NCBI GenBank assembly: GCA_030835185.1
Contig: JAUQWL010000250.1
Span: 1 to 6,553 of the forward strand
DNA length: 6,553 nucleotides
Source of the DNA: Solirubrobacterales bacterium
GTDB lineage: Bacteria; Actinomycetota; Thermoleophilia; Solirubrobacterales; 70-9
Direction: 5' to 3'
Below the pieces are notes generated by a model, which ran no database searches, had not been told where the DNA came from, and saw only the letters and a program-made list of their open reading frames with translations. The position numbers and the translations under genes were made by a program. Below are positions 1 to 5,921 of this stretch, piece by piece. Within the stretch, counting starts at the first letter, position 1. Every line of letters begins with the position of its first letter.

Positions 1-14
1 CAACCTTAGTGTCG

Positions 15-752
15 ATGTCGAAAACCTTCAAGACCGAGGCTGTGGTGTTGCGATCGATCCGCTACGGAGAGGCCGATCGCATCCTTCATCTCTACTCGCG
101 TGAATACGGACGCCTGGGGGCGATCGCAAAAGGCTCCAGGAAGCCGAAAACCCGCTTCGGTGGCCGTCTCGAACCGTTCTTTCGGCTTGCTCTGGTTCTC
201 CATCGTGGGCGGGGTGACCTCCATACCGTCACCTCCGCTGAAACCGTCGAAGGTCATGCGAGGCTGCGCTCTTCCGGCAGCGGCATCAGGGCGGCCAGCG
301 ATGCCTGCGGTGCGGTGCTCAGGCTGCTTGACGGAGCCGAGCCGAATCTGCCCGCCTACAACCTGCTCTGCCGCTACCTGACCTTGGTCGACGGAGGCCC
401 CGACGGCACGGCGGCGAGCCCGGGGGGCATGGTCACCTTCCGGCTCAAACTGGCGCTGGCGGCGGGGTTCGCCCCGGAGCTGTCCGGTTGCTCCCGCTGC
501 GGAGACAGTGACCACCTGACAGCTTTCTCCGGAGTAGCCGGGGGAGTGGTCTGTCCCACCTGTGAAGCGAACTCGTTCCCGCTCTCGGCCGAGGCGCACG
601 AGTTCATGGTTGAGGCGCTGGGCAGGCCGATGAGCGAGGCGCGTCAGGCAGAGGCTGGTGCCGTCCGACAGGCGGGAAGGGCGATCGGCGAGACTCTCGA
701 ACATCACGCCCATGTGCGGCTGCCGCGACCCGAGGAGAAGACGGCAGCATGA
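15..752 (+). CDS. recO: DNA repair protein RecO
   Basis: RecO is the recombination mediator that works with RecR (and RecF) to load RecA onto SSB-coated single-stranded DNA and to anneal strands in gap repair. The 245-residue product has the family's N-terminal OB-fold segment (KTEAVVLRS...YGEADRIL, then the GGRLEPF motif near residues 49-55). A helical region follows, containing a zinc finger, C159-x2-C162 and C180-x2-C183. Length is normal for the family. ATG at 15 puts the conserved TEAVVLR block at the usual distance from the start. GTG at 9 is an in-frame alternative adding two residues, and no ribosome binding site is visible in the few upstream bases. The stop TGA (750-752) overlaps an ATG at 749. 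The last codons lie in the first copy of a 44-bp tandem duplication, so the tail LPRPEEKTAA recurs in the next mini-ORF. Identity is secure; the start is less so. Confidence 0.95.
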   Translation: MSKTFKTEAVVLRSIRYGEADRILHLYSREYGRLGAIAKGSRKPKTRFGGRLEPFFRLALVLHRGRGDLHTVTSAETVEGHARLRSSGSGIRAASDACGAVLRLLDGAEPNLPAYNLLCRYLTLVDGGPDGTAASPGGMVTFRLKLALAAGFAPELSGCSRCGDSDHLTAFSGVAGGVVCPTCEANSFPLSAEAHEFMVEALGRPMSEARQAEAGAVRQAGRAIGETLEHHAHVRLPRPEEKTAA

Positions 753-792
753 ACGATGTGTGGCTGCCGCGACCCGGGGAAAAGACGGCAGC
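719..792 (+). promoter_or_regulatory. Twin hairpins with Shine-Dalgarno-like loops ahead of the mini-ORF and dgt
   Basis: GCTGCCG at 719-725 is perfectly complementary to CGGCAGC at 742-748, with a 16-nt loop carrying GAGGAG (732-737); ATG 749 follows the stem directly. The second copy repeats this with arms 763-769 and 786-792, the loop sequence GGGGAA (776-781), and ATG 793 directly after the stem. The arms can also pair across copies: 742-748 with 763-769 makes a 14-nt loop that holds ATG 749, and this excludes the other two stems. The complementarity is seen directly. A role in controlling translation of dgt is inference, since 7-bp GC-rich arms can arise by chance in DNA of this composition. 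Confidence 0.35.
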
Positions 793-796
793 ATGA
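749..796 (+). CDS. 15-codon mini-ORF linking recO and dgt
   Basis: This reads MNDVWLPRPGEKTAA then TGA. Its ATG overlaps the recO stop as ATGA (749-752), and its TGA overlaps the dgt start as ATGA (793-796). The last ten residues differ from the RecO tail by one E-to-G change, because both come from the 44-bp duplication. The upstream GAGGAG at 732-737 (11 nt before the ATG) is a better ribosome binding site than the GGGGAA preceding dgt. It could serve as a translational relay into dgt rather than make a functional peptide. No known family is recognised, and translation is unproven. Confidence 0.35.
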   Translation: MNDVWLPRPGEKTAA

Positions 797-1815
797 GCGG
801 CCTCGATCCCTCAGCCGCCGACTTCGCCGCTCGCTCCAGGAGACGGGAGCAGGAGCTGCTGTCGGAGCGGGCCGTGCCGTCCTACCCGGCGACCCGCGCA
901 GTGCCAGAGGAGGACAACGCGCTTCGCACACCGTTTCAGCGTGACCGAGACCGGATCGTGCACAGCAAGGCCTTCCGGCGCCTGATGCACAAGACCCAGG
1001 TTTTCATCGCGCCCGAGGGCGACCACTACCGCACCCGCCTCACCCACACCCTCGAGGCGACCGGCATCGCCCGGACCGTCGCCCGCGCGCTCGGACTCAA
1101 CGAGGACCTGACAGAAGCGATCGGCCTGGGACACGACCTCGGCCACCCGCCTTTCGGCCACATCGGCGAGCAGGCTCTCGATCAGGCCAACCGGAAGCAC
1201 GGCGGCCCCGGCTTTCGCCACAACGAGCACTCATTGAGGGTGGTTGACGCGCTGGAACGCGACGGGCGCGGACTCAATCTCAACCAGCCCGTCCGTGAGG
1301 GCATCCTGAAGCACACCGGGTCGGTCAAGAGCGAGTCGCTGGAGGGTCAGATCGTACGGCTGGTTGACCGGGTGGCCTACATCAACCACGACATCGACGA
1401 CGCTCTCAGGGCCGGCGTGCTGACGGTCGGAAACCTCCCGCGGGACGAGATCAGCCTGCTCGGACCGACCGGGTCGAGCCGGATCGACACCCTGGTCAAG
1501 GACATCGTCGAACAGTCCGGGGACGGCTCCGAGATCAGACAGAGCGAGAGGCTCGGCAGCGCGATGCTGCGGCTGCGCAAGTTCATGTTCCAGAACGTCT
1601 ACCTCGGTGGTGCCGCACGGGCCGAGCACGAGCGTGTCCACCGTGCACTCAGGATTCTCTTCGAGCATTACCTGGAGCGGCCGGATCAGGTGCCGGTACT
1701 CGATCCGGACGCAGACGACCTCCAGCGAGTCACCGATCTGCTGGCCGGGATGACCGATCGCTATTGCATCGCCCACTTCACGGATCTTTACGTTCCGGAG
1801 CACTCCCGGCTCTGA
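793..1815 (+). CDS. dgt: Deoxyguanosinetriphosphate triphosphohydrolase-like protein (HD-domain dNTPase)
   Basis: This enzyme hydrolyses dNTPs to deoxynucleoside plus triphosphate, helping set the cytosolic dNTP pool. The 340-residue protein shows the family N-terminus (SxAFRRLMHKTQVF near 58-71, then YRTRLTHT) and the HD metal site: H85, H114-D115 in GHDLGHPPFGH, and probably D192 in VDRVAYINHD as the fourth ligand. The NEHS block at 144-147 and the DRVAYINHDIDDA helix are also typical of the short bacterial type. Start ATG 793 is chosen because the protein then begins just before the family's SERAV...DNALRTPFQRDRDRIVHSKAFRR region. The frame is open to 658, but that extension only re-reads the recO end and the repeat. 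The start overlaps the mini-ORF stop as ATGA, implying coupled translation. The true nucleotide preference cannot be read from sequence. Confidence 0.93.
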   Translation: MSGLDPSAADFAARSRRREQELLSERAVPSYPATRAVPEEDNALRTPFQRDRDRIVHSKAFRRLMHKTQVFIAPEGDHYRTRLTHTLEATGIARTVARALGLNEDLTEAIGLGHDLGHPPFGHIGEQALDQANRKHGGPGFRHNEHSLRVVDALERDGRGLNLNQPVREGILKHTGSVKSESLEGQIVRLVDRVAYINHDIDDALRAGVLTVGNLPRDEISLLGPTGSSRIDTLVKDIVEQSGDGSEIRQSERLGSAMLRLRKFMFQNVYLGGAARAEHERVHRALRILFEHYLERPDQVPVLDPDADDLQRVTDLLAGMTDRYCIAHFTDLYVPEHSRL

Positions 1816-1850
1816 AATGCCCCGACTCTCCGGGGGTTAAGCTAGCCCCT

Positions 1851-3677
1851 CTGTCCAAGTTCACCCCAGACACCATCGATCGCGTCCGCGCCGCGGCCGA
1901 CATGGTCGAGATCGTCTCGGCCCGTACCGACCTGCGTCGGCAGGGCGCCCGTTACACGGGCCTTTGCCCGTTCCATGAGGAGCGGTCGCCCTCCTTTTCC
2001 GTCCACGCTGAAGAAAAGCTCTACCACTGCTTCGGCTGCGGGGTGGGGGGAGATCTGTTCGATTTCGTCTCGGAAACCGAGGGCATCGACTTTCCGGCGG
2101 CCGTGGAACTGCTGGCCGAGCGTTATGGAGTGGAAGTGACCCGCGAGCAGGAGGACCCGCGGGCCGAGGCTCGCCGCAAGGCCCGGAACCGCATGAGCGA
2201 ACTCCTCGAGAGGGCAGCCGGCTTCTACTCGACCTTCCTCAAAGACGCGCCGGAAGCCGGAAAGGCGCGGAAGTACCTCGCTTCGCGCGGTCTGGGTGAC
2301 GAGATTCTCTCCAGCTTCGGTATCGGCTATGCGCCCAGCGCCTGGGACACCCTGATCCTGCGGGGTCAGCGGGCCGGCTTCAAGGTCGGGGAACTGGCTG
2401 CGACCGGCCTCGTGCAGAAGGGGCGCTCCGGCGGTATGTACGATCGTTTTCGCGAGCGGATCACCTTCCCGATCCGCGATGCGCGTGGTCGGACCGTCGG
2501 CTTCGGCGCGCGGGCGATGAGGCCCGAGCAGAAGCCGAAGTACCTGAACTCGGCCGAAAACGAGCTCTTTCACAAGAGTGAGATCCTCTACGGGATCGAC
2601 CAGGCGAGGCCGTCCATGGCCAAGGCAGGCCGAGCCCTGGTGGTCGAGGGTTATACGGACGTGCTGGCCCTTCACCAGGCCGGACTCACCGAAACCGTCG
2701 GCATCATGGGGACCGCGATAACAGAGCAGCAGATCGCCCAGCTCTCGGCCACCGTGGACACCGTCATTCTCGCTCTCGATGCCGACGCTGCCGGTCGTAA
2801 AGCGATGCTTCGGGCCCAGGAGGTAGCGGCCGGCCGCAAGTTGGCGATCCGGGTGGTTGCGATGCCGGCCGGCGAGGATCCGGCTGAGATCGCGACCGCA
2901 GAAAACGGTGGCGAGCGTTTTCGCGAGTTGGTCGCCGGAGCGGTCGACCTGCCCGATTTCCAGATCGGCCTGATCCTCGACTCGGTCGACTCGACCTCTC
3001 CCCAGGACCGCGACCGGGGACTGGGTGAGGCGGCACCGGTGCTGGCCGCGATCGCCCCTGGAGCGACGCGTGAGGACCTGACCCGCAAAGTCGCGGAGCG
3101 GCTCGGCATCGATCCGACAGTGGTCATCGCCAGGCTTGGGCAGGCGCCGGCTCCCGAAAGTGCTCCCCGGCCGACCGGTGTTCCTGCCTCGGTCGCAGGG
3201 GACGGTCTCTCCGGGGGGTCTGCGGGGACGCGTGCCGGGGTGAGTGTCGCTGACGATGCACCGCCTCCGCGGGCTCTGCTCACCCGGCGCGAGCGGCTCG
3301 AGCGTTCGATGCTGGTGATGTGCATCGCCCGTCCGACCGAAGGCCGGATCTATCTGTCGCAGCTCGACGAGGAGCACCTGAGTTCACCTTTGATCGCCAG
3401 GACCGTGGCTTGGCTCAGCGAACATCTCGAGGATCCGATGAACGGCCTCGATCCGGAAGACCGCGAGCTCCATCGCCTGGTTGGAGCGATGGTGGTCCGG
3501 GCCGATCCCGACCAGATCGGGGAAGGCTCGATCCGACGCAACTTCAAGGAACTGGAACTGGCAGCCCTCGAAGACCGGATCACGACGGCCGCCGCGGAGG
3601 GAGACAGCGAGCTCCGGGCGAGGCTCAGTCGCGAACGTTCGACCCTCGTCGAAGAGGTTCGCCGCGCAGAAGGCTGA
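1851..3677 (+). CDS. dnaG: DNA primase DnaG (probable CTG start)
   Basis: DnaG synthesises RNA primers at the replication fork and docks on the DnaB helicase. Numbered from CTG 1851 (608 residues), it has a CHC2 zinc-binding domain (C39-x2-H42-x17-C60-x2-C63) and an RNA-polymerase core with YDRFRERITFPI near 197. The TOPRIM catalytic residues are E266 in EGYTD and D310/D312 in DADAAG. A Pro/Gly/Ala-rich linker spans about 432-473, and a C-terminal helical helicase-binding domain follows (about 475-608). From this start the key residues fall within one position of E. coli DnaG (C40, E265, D309, D311). The only ordinary start in the frame is TTG 1764, which adds 29 unconserved residues and overlaps dgt by 52 nt. 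CTG 1812 overlaps the dgt stop as CTGA. ATG 1817 would be in frame only if one G of the run 1832-1836 were absent. No good Shine-Dalgarno precedes 1851. The product is certain; the start is not. Confidence 0.93.
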   Translation: MSKFTPDTIDRVRAAADMVEIVSARTDLRRQGARYTGLCPFHEERSPSFSVHAEEKLYHCFGCGVGGDLFDFVSETEGIDFPAAVELLAERYGVEVTREQEDPRAEARRKARNRMSELLERAAGFYSTFLKDAPEAGKARKYLASRGLGDEILSSFGIGYAPSAWDTLILRGQRAGFKVGELAATGLVQKGRSGGMYDRFRERITFPIRDARGRTVGFGARAMRPEQKPKYLNSAENELFHKSEILYGIDQARPSMAKAGRALVVEGYTDVLALHQAGLTETVGIMGTAITEQQIAQLSATVDTVILALDADAAGRKAMLRAQEVAAGRKLAIRVVAMPAGEDPAEIATAENGGERFRELVAGAVDLPDFQIGLILDSVDSTSPQDRDRGLGEAAPVLAAIAPGATREDLTRKVAERLGIDPTVVIARLGQAPAPESAPRPTGVPASVAGDGLSGGSAGTRAGVSVADDAPPPRALLTRRERLERSMLVMCIARPTEGRIYLSQLDEEHLSSPLIARTVAWLSEHLEDPMNGLDPEDRELHRLVGAMVVRADPDQIGEGSIRRNFKELELAALEDRITTAAAEGDSELRARLSRERSTLVEEVRRAEG

Positions 3678-3716
3678 AAGGCAGGCGGTTTCGGTAGGGT
3701 TCTGCCTCCACTCGAC

Positions 3717-3749
3717 GCCTCGCCACGAGGCATCCCGGAAAGATCCGGG
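3717..3749 (+). terminator. Two adjacent hairpins between dnaG and tRNA-Asn, possible U-less terminator
   Basis: GCCTCG (3717-3722) pairs perfectly with CGAGGC (3726-3731) across a 3-nt loop. CCCGGA (3734-3739) pairs perfectly with TCCGGG (3744-3749) across an AAGA loop. A third, longer-loop stem sits upstream, AGGCAG (3679-3684) with CTGCCT (3702-3707). No T-tract follows, as is common for GC-rich actinobacterial terminators. The pair could end the recO-dgt-dnaG transcript and, from the other strand, the SDR-glycosyltransferase transcript. It could instead be a leader structure or processing signal for the tRNA, which begins 9 bp later. Confidence 0.35.
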
Positions 3750-3758
3750 CAGTGACAT

Positions 3759-3830
3759 TCGGGGGTAGCTCAATGGTAGAGCGCCGTCCTGTTAAGTCGG
3801 TGGTTGGCGGTTCGAGTCCGCCCCCCCGAG
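3759..3830 (+). tRNA. tRNA-Asn (anticodon GUU)
   Basis: A full cloverleaf can be drawn by hand. The acceptor stem TCGGGGG (3759-3765) pairs with CCCCCGA (3823-3829), then discriminator G3830. T8-A9 is followed by the D stem GCTC/GAGC with loop AATGGTA. The anticodon loop is CTGTTAA with anticodon GTT at 3791-3793, and the T stem GGCGG/CCGCC closes loop TTCGAGT. The variable loop is 5 nt and CCA is not encoded. The anticodon stem CCGTC/GTCGG has a U-U apposition at positions 30/40, otherwise all Watson-Crick. The 3' half (3792-3830) is overlapped antisense by the glycosyltransferase reading frame. Confidence 0.95.
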
Positions 3831-5018
3831 TGAGTTCGCCGCCAGGCGTTCGATCAGCTCGGATCCCCTGGCGGCGCCGTCGTGGCCGGCCGACCAGCGG
3901 GCGATGGCTTCGGCCTTTTCCCGGAAGGACGGGTCGGCGAGGATTTCCGCCACCGCCCAGCGCAGCGAATGGGGGCCGGTCAGGCTCCACCGGATCGAGA
4001 GCCCGACTCCGGCCCAGGTGATACGTGCGGCTGTCTCGTTCATGTCTCCTGCCGCGGGGCAGGTCAATACCGGCACGCCGTCCGAGAGCGCCCGGGCGAC
4101 CGTCCCGTGTCCGCCGTGGCAGATCACGAGCGAGGCCCGGGGCATCACCTGCGAGTAGCTCAGCCAGTCGGCCAGGACCGCGTTCGGCGGAACTTCGATC
4201 GGCCTGGACGGTACGACCCGGTTGGTGGTGGCGACCACCCGGACAGCCTCGCCGGCCATCGCCGCCAAAGCCGAGCGGACGAGGCGGTTGTCCGGATCCT
4301 GGGAGGTGCTGGGCGCGACCAGGACGAGCGGATCGTCGCCGGGGGGCAGGCTGATGTCTTCGTGAGGGATCTCGAACGGCATCGGACCTGTCACGTGGAC
4401 CGGATCCGGCCAGTCACGCGGATACTCCAGTTGGGGGTAGGTCGCGACCATTGCCAGGTCCGGGCTCATCCCCCCGTGGAAGCGGTCGGTCGCAGGCAGT
4501 CCGGCGACCTTGCGCTGCGCGTTCAGGTCCTCGCGACCGCGGCCCAGGCCGTATTCGAGCAGCCGGTCGGTGAGGCCCCAGACCCGGCGTCCCACTTCGG
4601 TCCGCGGTGGCAGGGCCCCTACCGAGAAGAACGGCATCCCGCTGTCCTGAATCGGAAAGACGTGGGGGACCAGAGTCGCCCACCGGCAGCCGTACTTCTC
4701 GGCGGCAAGGGCAGGGGCGACCGTGAGGATGTCGTTGACCACCAAATCGGGGCGGAACTCTTCCAACAACGGCATCAGCGCGACTGCGGCCCGGCCCGCT
4801 CCGGGAGAACCTGACCGGGGAGGGGGGAATACCTGGTACTGGTCGGCGCTCTGGAAGGCGAGTCCGGCTGCCTCGACGGCGTCCTGCCACTGCGGCCAGG
4901 TCTCGACCAGGACCTCGTGGCCACGCGACGACAGGGAACGGGCGAGCGAAACCGCCGGGAAGACGTGTCCCGGGTCGCCGAAGGCGGCGACTATGCAGCG
5001 CAGGGGGTTCCGGCTCAC
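3792..5018 (-). CDS. GT-B glycosyltransferase, YjiC/UGT-like (GT1 family)
   Basis: The 408-residue protein probably transfers sugar from a nucleotide-sugar donor to a small hydrophobic acceptor or lipid in the cytosol. The N-terminal half begins with a Rossmann-type glycine-rich segment, AAFGDPGHVFPAVSLARSL (H18 at the family's catalytic-base position). The C-terminal half has a PSPG-like donor-binding block at about 301-340 (HGGHGTVARALSDGVPVLTCP, then GDMNETAARI, GVG). Start GTG 5018 overlaps the SDR stop as GTGA, and no strong Shine-Dalgarno is seen, so coupled translation is likely. The reading frame stays open upstream of 5018, but only by re-reading the SDR gene out of frame. The last 12 residues (LGGADSNRQPPT) are antisense to tRNA-Asn, and the stop TAA is the complement of its anticodon-loop bases 3792-3794. 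The natural fold likely ends near ELIERLAANS. Donor and acceptor are unknown. Confidence 0.88.
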   Translation of the reverse strand: MSRNPLRCIVAAFGDPGHVFPAVSLARSLSSRGHEVLVETWPQWQDAVEAAGLAFQSADQYQVFPPPRSGSPGAGRAAVALMPLLEEFRPDLVVNDILTVAPALAAEKYGCRWATLVPHVFPIQDSGMPFFSVGALPPRTEVGRRVWGLTDRLLEYGLGRGREDLNAQRKVAGLPATDRFHGGMSPDLAMVATYPQLEYPRDWPDPVHVTGPMPFEIPHEDISLPPGDDPLVLVAPSTSQDPDNRLVRSALAAMAGEAVRVVATTNRVVPSRPIEVPPNAVLADWLSYSQVMPRASLVICHGGHGTVARALSDGVPVLTCPAAGDMNETAARITWAGVGLSIRWSLTGPHSLRWAVAEILADPSFREKAEAIARWSAGHDGAARGSELIERLAANSLGGADSNRQPPT

Positions 5019-5752
5019 ATGCCGCCGCTGTCGGGGCCGGAACCGGGCCTCGACATTACGATTTCCGGTACGACACAGTTCGGCGATACGTTCAGCAGGA
5101 AGGCCACGGCCTCGGCGATGTCGTCCGTGCTCAGCATCTTGTCCCCGGGAACCTGCTCCCGGGCGAATTCGGTCATGTCGGTCGCGACGAAGCCGGGGCA
5201 GATCGCGGTAACCGCTACGCCCGTTGTACCGAACTCCTTCTGACACGACTGTGAGTAGGAGATCACTGCCGCCTTCGTCGCGGCGTAGATCGAAAGCCAG
5301 GCCGGGTACTGCTTGCCGGCTATCGAAGCCAGGTTGACCACGAGGGCTTTGCCGTGATCGCCGCCGGCGGCCTTGAGCATCTCCGAGGATTCGCGGGTCG
5401 CGATCACCAACGCACGCAGGTTGACGGCGACCTGCAGGTCGAAGTACTTCGACTGGATCGCGTCGATCGACTGGCCGATGCCTATTCCGGCGTTGTTGAC
5501 CAGGCAGTCCATGCGCCCCCACTGGCGCTTGTGCTCGGCAACCAGGTCGACGACGGCCTCCTCGCTGGTCACATCGGCGACAACCGCCTCAACCTTGAAG
5601 TCCTCGTTGGCGAGAGCCTCGGCCGCTGCCAGCAGCTTGTCCTCGCGGCGACCGGAAATGGTCAGCGCGTAGCCCCTCTCTGCCAGTTTCCTTGCGATTG
5701 CCAGACCGATACCGCCGGAACCACCAGTTACAAGTGCCGCTCTCTTCGCCAC
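5015..5752 (-). CDS. Short-chain dehydrogenase/reductase (classical SDR)
   Basis: This is a 245-residue NAD(P)-dependent oxidoreductase with the complete classical SDR set. The cofactor motif is TGGSGGIG (9-16), the acidic D60-V61 contacts the adenine, and NNAG lies at 86-89. N111, S143, Y156 and K160 (YxxxK) form the catalytic tetrad, and PGFVATDM near 186-193 follows. The basic GRRED after beta-2 (34-38) hints at NADPH preference. GTG 5752 is chosen because GGAGAG lies just upstream and the protein then begins directly at AKRAALVTGG. The frame stays open to 5875, but that part covers the divergent intergenic region. The stop overlaps the glycosyltransferase GTG, so the two genes form an operon with the SDR first. 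A reduction step feeding a glycosylated product is plausible, but the substrate is unknown. Confidence 0.93.
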   Translation of the reverse strand: MAKRAALVTGGSGGIGLAIARKLAERGYALTISGRREDKLLAAAEALANEDFKVEAVVADVTSEEAVVDLVAEHKRQWGRMDCLVNNAGIGIGQSIDAIQSKYFDLQVAVNLRALVIATRESSEMLKAAGGDHGKALVVNLASIAGKQYPAWLSIYAATKAAVISYSQSCQKEFGTTGVAVTAICPGFVATDMTEFAREQVPGDKMLSTDDIAEAVAFLLNVSPNCVVPEIVMSRPGSGPDSGGM

Positions 5753-5842
5753 GTTCTCTCCGTTTGGTTGGGGAAGTCCCGGGCAGACTAGATCAAGAAC
5801 GGCCCTCCAGGAAGTGGCGTGGGTGAGGGCGGGGTGCAGGAC

Positions 5843-5852
5843 TTCGCGCGAA
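5843..5852. promoter_or_regulatory. 10-bp perfect palindrome in the divergent region
   Basis: TTCGCGCGAA is fully self-complementary. It sits about 91 bp upstream of the SDR start and about 70 bp upstream of the Hpt start. It could be a second regulator half-site set, or chance in CG-rich DNA. Confidence 0.15.
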
Positions 5853-5865
5853 CGGCAACAATGTC

Positions 5866-5886
5866 CGGAAAGCACGGTGCAATCCG
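5866..5886. promoter_or_regulatory. 21-bp hyphenated palindrome, candidate operator
   Basis: The left half CGGA-AA-GCAC and right half GTGC-AA-TCCG are mirror complements around a single central G (5876). Sixteen of the 20 non-central positions are symmetric. The centre lies 46 bp upstream of the Hpt ATG and 124 bp upstream of the SDR start, within the divergent intergenic stretch 5753-5921. The symmetry suits a dimeric transcription factor. No convincing -35/-10 pair was found to anchor it, and the regulator is unknown. Confidence 0.35.
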
Positions 5887-5921
5887 TCCGATTTCAGCAT
5901 CAGTTTCGGGGAAGGAAGTCA

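Larger units (their letters stand above)
712..799 (+). repeat. 44-bp imperfect tandem duplication at the recO/dgt junction
   Basis: Two head-to-tail copies, 712-755 and 756-799, match at 40 of 44 positions by direct comparison. The differences are at repeat positions 6, 22, 25 and 42. Each copy ends with an ATGA: in copy 1 it joins the recO stop to the mini-ORF start, and in copy 2 it joins the mini-ORF stop to the dgt start. The period is not a multiple of three, so the two copies are read in different frames along one strand. The simplest history is duplication of an ancestral ATGA-overlapped recO/dgt junction. Each copy contains a perfect 7-bp inverted repeat, untouched by the four differences. 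Confidence 0.95.

Noticed and set aside
658..792. N-terminal extension of dgt back to 658
   Set aside because: It re-reads recO and both repeat copies in another frame, giving an Arg/Cys-rich sequence unlike the family. ATG 793 matches the expected protein start.
1842..3377. Long minus-strand frame (511 codons) across dnaG
   Set aside because: It is an antisense shadow of a well-conserved primase gene in GC-rich DNA, with no recognisable motif.
3882..4814. Plus-strand frame (310 codons) across the glycosyltransferase
   Set aside because: It is antisense to a gene with clear GT-B motifs; its composition is typical of GC-rich shadow frames.
3759..5752. Genomic island inserted at the tRNA-Asn 3' end
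   Set aside because: No integrase was found and no second copy of the tRNA 3' end was seen in the window; the overlap alone does not show integration.
5785..5813. Possible minus-strand SDR promoter, TAGTCT with TTCCTG 17 bp upstream
   Set aside because: The -10 fits TAnnnT, but the -35 matches the consensus poorly; not strong enough to list as a feature.
5753..5875. Upstream extension of the SDR to 5875
   Set aside because: It covers the divergent intergenic region, while GTG 5752 has a close GGAGAG and begins at the Rossmann motif.
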